From Caballeronia udeis (GTDB taxonomy: Bacteria > Pseudomonadota > Gammaproteobacteria > Burkholderiales > Burkholderiaceae): 64,000 bases of DNA. The stretch covers positions 1 to 64,000 of the forward strand of contig NZ_FCOK02000042.1 of assembly GCF_001544555.2 (NCBI RefSeq), written 5' to 3'. Made by a program: the position numbers and the translations under genes. The notes under the pieces are model-generated. The model worked only from the letters and a program-made list of their open reading frames with translations, did not search any database and was not told the origin of the DNA. Positions 61,281 to 64,000 of the stretch are shown piece by piece; position 1 is the first letter of the stretch; each line of letters opens with the position of its first letter.

Positions 61281-62174
61281 TTACACCTCCTGCCGATGCA
61301 CTTCCAAAAGCAGATTCAAGAACGCTTCGGCGGCTCGCGTCAAGGGGCGTACCTCCTCGACGATTGCACAAAACGGCATTGAATAAAACGGGGAGTCCGG
61401 CAGCACTGCAAACTCATACCGCGGGGCAAGCTGCGCAGCGTAATGCTCAGGCAGCAGCCCGACATAACGCCCTGTAGCCACCATCATCGCGACGGCTTCC
61501 AGCCCGCTCACCTCCAGCCCCTGCACAAACCCTTGCGTGGCAAGTGCATCTTCAACAAACGGATGAGGCCGATAAACCAGCGGTAACGCGCGCGTATCGC
61601 CATGCGCGTGAATCTCGCCCGCAGTCGCCGGCCGATAAAACACGCGATGCGTTTCAGTGAACAGTGGGTAGTGGCGGAACGCCCGGATACGCTTGTAGGC
61701 GCCGCGAATGGCGATCTGTACGCGCCGCTCGGTTAGCGCCGCGCCAAGATCACCAAAGGTCATGACGGACAACGTCGGCCGCACCAGCGGCGCGATCCGG
61801 TGCAACTCGCCGAGCGCCTCCGAAATCCTGCACCCCTCATGTGTCATCACATGCTCGGACGTTCCGAGTAAAAGCGGCCCGGACAACACCCCGCGCACAG
61901 CGTCGACTTCAGGCTTGATCCGCTCCAGCGCTTCGAGCGCCTGCAACGCCACCCGCAACGCAACTTCGCCGCCCTCCGTGAGCTGAAAGCCGCCCGGGCC
62001 GCGCTCGCAAAGCTTCACGCCAAGCCGCGCCTCAACCTCATTGATATGCCGGCTGATCGACGCCTTCGACATCGACAACGCGCGCTCCGCCGCCGCGAAT
62101 CCGCTCGCCTGGGCGGCCGCGCAAAACACGCGCAGCGAGCGCAGGTCACGCTCGGTCAGGTCCATTTTCTTCAT
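61281..62174 (-). CDS. LysR-family transcriptional regulator
   Basis: 297 residues. The helix-turn-helix is LRSLRVFCAAAQASGFAAAE then SMSKASISRHINEVEARLGV; the sensor domain runs from PLLLGTSEHVMTHEGCRISE. It is divergent from the polar amino acid importer genes at 62307 and likely controls them. An imperfect operator dyad lies in the gap. Confidence 0.86.
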   Translation of the reverse strand: MKKMDLTERDLRSLRVFCAAAQASGFAAAERALSMSKASISRHINEVEARLGVKLCERGPGGFQLTEGGEVALRVALQALEALERIKPEVDAVRGVLSGPLLLGTSEHVMTHEGCRISEALGELHRIAPLVRPTLSVMTFGDLGAALTERRVQIAIRGAYKRIRAFRHYPLFTETHRVFYRPATAGEIHAHGDTRALPLVYRPHPFVEDALATQGFVQGLEVSGLEAVAMMVATGRYVGLLPEHYAAQLAPRYEFAVLPDSPFYSMPFCAIVEEVRPLTRAAEAFLNLLLEVHRQEV

Positions 62175-62206
62175 CGATGCGCGCTTTAAAAGGTTTCGGT
62201 TTCCGG

Positions 62207-62230
62207 AACCATATCAACGAAAAAATGGTT
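62207..62230. promoter_or_regulatory. Dyad between LysR and polar amino acid importer
   Basis: AACCAT (62207-62212) and ATGGTT (62225-62230) are exact inverse repeats with 12 bases between, in the 132-base divergent gap. GGTTTCCGGAACC (62198-62210) overlaps the first arm. It is a likely LysR site. Confidence 0.4.
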
Positions 62231-62306
62231 TTTCAAAACTTTTTTGACTACCTACATTTCCCTCATCAGCGCTTCTCAACGCTTTTCAAAGTTTCCCGGG
62301 GACTTC

Positions 62307-63155
62307 ATGATCACGCTCGACCGACGCAAATTCCTTACCGTGGCAAGCGGTGTTTCGCTTGCGCTGGCCATGCCGTCCTTCGCGTTCGCCGAGGGCGGAA
62401 CACTGGCCGATATCCGCCAGCGCGGCAAGCTGACGGTTGGCACCGAGGCCGCTTACGAGCCGTTTGAATTCGTCGAAAACGGTAAGGTGGTGGGCTACGG
62501 TCACGACATTCTCGTGTACATGGCGGCCAGGCTAGGGGTCACGCTCAACCAGGTCAACCTGCCGTTCCAGGGCTTGCTGCCCGGCCTCATGACCCACAAG
62601 TTCGATTTCGTCGCGACGAGTGTCGGCATCAATCCGGACCGGGCAAAACGCTTCGCGTTCTCCGAGCCGGTCGGCGTGGTCGACACGGTGCTGGTCGTGC
62701 GTGCAAGCGACACCACCATCACCAGGGCGGACGATGCAGCCGGGAAGGTAGTCGGTACCCAGATGGGTTCGTCGTCACAACCGATCGCCCAGGCGTTCGA
62801 CACGCAACTGAAAACAAAGGGCGCCGGTTATGCGGACATCAAGCTGTTTCAGGCCTATCCGGACGTGATGGTTGCGTTGACGAACAAGACGCTCGACATC
62901 GGTATCCTGCCGTCGAATATTGTCGCGGTCCTGATGAAGAAGGAGCCGGGACAGTTTCGCGTGGTCGGCAAGATTGGCGAGCCGAAGATGCTCGCGTGGG
63001 TTGCGAATCCGCAAGACAAGGAGATTCGCGACTTCATCAATACGTCGCTCGCGGAACTGACGAAGAACGGCCAGCTCGCGCAACTGCAGCAGAAGTGGTT
63101 CGGTTACACGATGAACCTCCCGACCAGCGGCTATTTACCGGAAGGCGCGGTCTGA
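62307..63155 (+). CDS. Polar amino acid ABC transporter substrate-binding protein
   Basis: 282 residues. The signal region is LDRRKFLTVASGVSLALAMP, with a Tat-like RR and a cleavage around AFAEGG. The mature family 3 binding protein shows GKLTVGTEAAYEPFEFVENG, VGYGHDILVYMAARLGVTLN, LMTHKFDFVATSVGINPDRA and KRFAFSEPVGVVDTVLVVR. The ATG at 62307 was chosen over the open-frame start at 62244, which lies in the promoter. It is followed by its permease genes. The ligand may be a cationic or acidic amino acid; it is not certain. Confidence 0.88.
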   Translation: MITLDRRKFLTVASGVSLALAMPSFAFAEGGTLADIRQRGKLTVGTEAAYEPFEFVENGKVVGYGHDILVYMAARLGVTLNQVNLPFQGLLPGLMTHKFDFVATSVGINPDRAKRFAFSEPVGVVDTVLVVRASDTTITRADDAAGKVVGTQMGSSSQPIAQAFDTQLKTKGAGYADIKLFQAYPDVMVALTNKTLDIGILPSNIVAVLMKKEPGQFRVVGKIGEPKMLAWVANPQDKEIRDFINTSLAELTKNGQLAQLQQKWFGYTMNLPTSGYLPEGAV

Positions 63156-63168
63156 GCCGGAGCGCTGC

Positions 63169-63852
63169 ATGTTCGCCTCTTTGAGCAGCCTGATCGTCGC
63201 GCTTGGACCTTTCCTTCACGATGTCGCAGAGGGTGCCGCCACCACGATCGCGGCGAGCGTAGTGGCGTTCGCGCTCGGCATGGTGACCGGCTCGCTGCTG
63301 CTGCTTGTGCGTCAGCATGGTGGACGCGTGCTGGCCGCGGTCGTGATTCTTTATGTCAGCGTGATACGCGGCACGCCGGCATTGATCCAGATGCTGGTGG
63401 CGTATTACGTCCTGCCTTCGGTGCTCAATCTGCCGCTCTCGCCGCTGCAAGCCGGCATTCTTGCATTGGTGTTGAATACGGCGGCGTACGTGTCCGAGAT
63501 CCTGCGCGGCGCATTCAACTCGCTCGGCCGCGGACAGATACCGGCCGCTCGGGCACTGGGCATGCCGCCGGTGCAGGTTTGGCGCTATATCGTGTTTCCG
63601 CAGCTTTTCTATCGTTCCATCCCGCCGCTGACCAACGAGTTCACGATGCTTCTGAAGGCTTCCTCGCTGATGTCGATCATCGCGGTGCATGACTTGGCAA
63701 CGGTCGCACGCGACGCCACGCTGCAGACGAACCTGCCGTTGCAGGTGTTCTCCGCGACCGCGGCCGTCTACTTCGCGATCCTGTTTCTCGCGTCATCGGC
63801 ATCGCGTGGTCTCGAACGCCGCGTGGCGAAGGTGCTGCCCAATGTCCATTGA
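63169..63852 (+). CDS. Polar amino acid ABC transporter permease
   Basis: 227 residues with about five membrane segments. HisM/GltK-type marks are YVSVIRGTPALIQMLVAYYV, the coupling loop EILRGAFNSLGRGQIPAARA, and VWRYIVFPQLFYRSIPPLTN. The start is 13 bases after the binding protein gene. The stop lies 11 bases inside the next permease gene, so the two are coupled. Confidence 0.9.
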   Translation: MFASLSSLIVALGPFLHDVAEGAATTIAASVVAFALGMVTGSLLLLVRQHGGRVLAAVVILYVSVIRGTPALIQMLVAYYVLPSVLNLPLSPLQAGILALVLNTAAYVSEILRGAFNSLGRGQIPAARALGMPPVQVWRYIVFPQLFYRSIPPLTNEFTMLLKASSLMSIIAVHDLATVARDATLQTNLPLQVFSATAAVYFAILFLASSASRGLERRVAKVLPNVH

Positions 63853-64000
63853 CTTCGCTGTTGTCGAGTCGTCCATCCTGCCGCTCCTGAAGGGGCTCAA
63901 GGTCACGGCGCAGGTCTGCGTGCTGGGCATTCCGCTTGGCATTGCGCTGGGAACCGTTGCCGCGTACTTTCGTGCGTCCTCGTTGCGCTTGCTGCAGGCA
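63842..64000 (+). CDS. Second polar amino acid ABC transporter permease (partial, cut by window edge)
   Basis: The first 53 codons are present: MSIDFAVVESSILPLLKGLK, then VTAQVCVLGIPLGIALGTVA, which is the first membrane segment of a BPD_transp_1 permease. The gene overlaps the previous one by 11 bases. Together with it and the binding protein at 62307 it forms a heterodimeric importer; the ATPase gene is expected beyond the window. Confidence 0.8.
   Translation, partial: MSIDFAVVESSILPLLKGLKVTAQVCVLGIPLGIALGTVAAYFRASSLRLLQA

Noticed and set aside
1-64000. tRNA, rRNA, insertion sequence or prophage genes
   Set aside because: I looked for transposase and integrase motifs, tRNA-like CCA ends and rRNA sequence and found none; the broken genes are the only trace of rearrangement.

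Overview
The window looks like about 64 kb of an accessory-rich chromosome or megaplasmid from a Burkholderiaceae member, most likely Paraburkholderia, Caballeronia or Burkholderia. This rests on high GC with GC3-rich codons (long antisense open frames mirror many genes), the number of LysR/AraC/TetR/GntR regulators each paired with one or two metabolic genes, and the typical mix of ABC importers, MFS carriers, SDRs, GSTs and cupins. I see no rRNA, tRNA, CRISPR array, intact transposase, integrase or replication gene.

Layout. 0-25 kb is a mosaic of small regulator/enzyme pairs: AraC; DMT exporter; pcaD with a divergent LysR; chrA; a frameshifted SDR opposite an MmyB-type XRE regulator; cupin; paiB opposite a MocR regulator; a TetR-controlled detoxification group (MaoC enzyme, 3-hydroxyisobutyrate-dehydrogenase-like reductase, quinone-reductase-like MDR, SDR, GST); aldo/keto reductase; PhyH dioxygenase; SDR/LysR; CGNR regulator/hydrolase; dehalogenase-fold hydrolase; SDR. 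Several truncated or frameshifted genes lie here, so the region is decaying.

25-28 kb encodes an Frc/Rbs-type sugar ABC importer. 28.7-40.7 kb is the most coherent unit: one long minus-strand operon aruI - aldehyde dehydrogenase - gbuA - PotDBCA-like importer - gltJKL-like importer genes, divergent from a LysR gene. The three enzymes form the lower arginine transaminase route: 2-ketoarginine to 4-guanidinobutyraldehyde to 4-guanidinobutyrate to 4-aminobutyrate plus urea. The transaminase itself is absent.

40.8-51 kb holds an M24 peptidase-family gene, LysR plus NAD-formate dehydrogenase, an HPP membrane protein, a HAD dehalogenase/class II aldolase operon with its LysR, a fused LysR/racemase scar, a DUF2917 protein, a GST, and a LysR/EamA pair. 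51-60.5 kb is a hexonate cluster: uxuB, manD, MHS-type MFS, a gulonate/idonate 5-dehydrogenase, an ACS-type MFS and a GntR/FadR regulator. It is predicted to take L-gulonate through fructuronate and mannonate to KDG. Between its last transporter and the GntR gene sits an unrelated two-gene module that looks like an orphan effector and its partner. The window ends with a cupin, an amidase remnant, a LysR gene and a divergent polar amino acid ABC importer that runs off the edge.

The best candidates for something under-described are the effector/partner pair at 58121-59347, the transporter-loaded 2-ketoarginine operon, and the TetR operator shared by two loci 2.3 kb apart. All assignments come from reading the sequence and recalling families; no database search was run.
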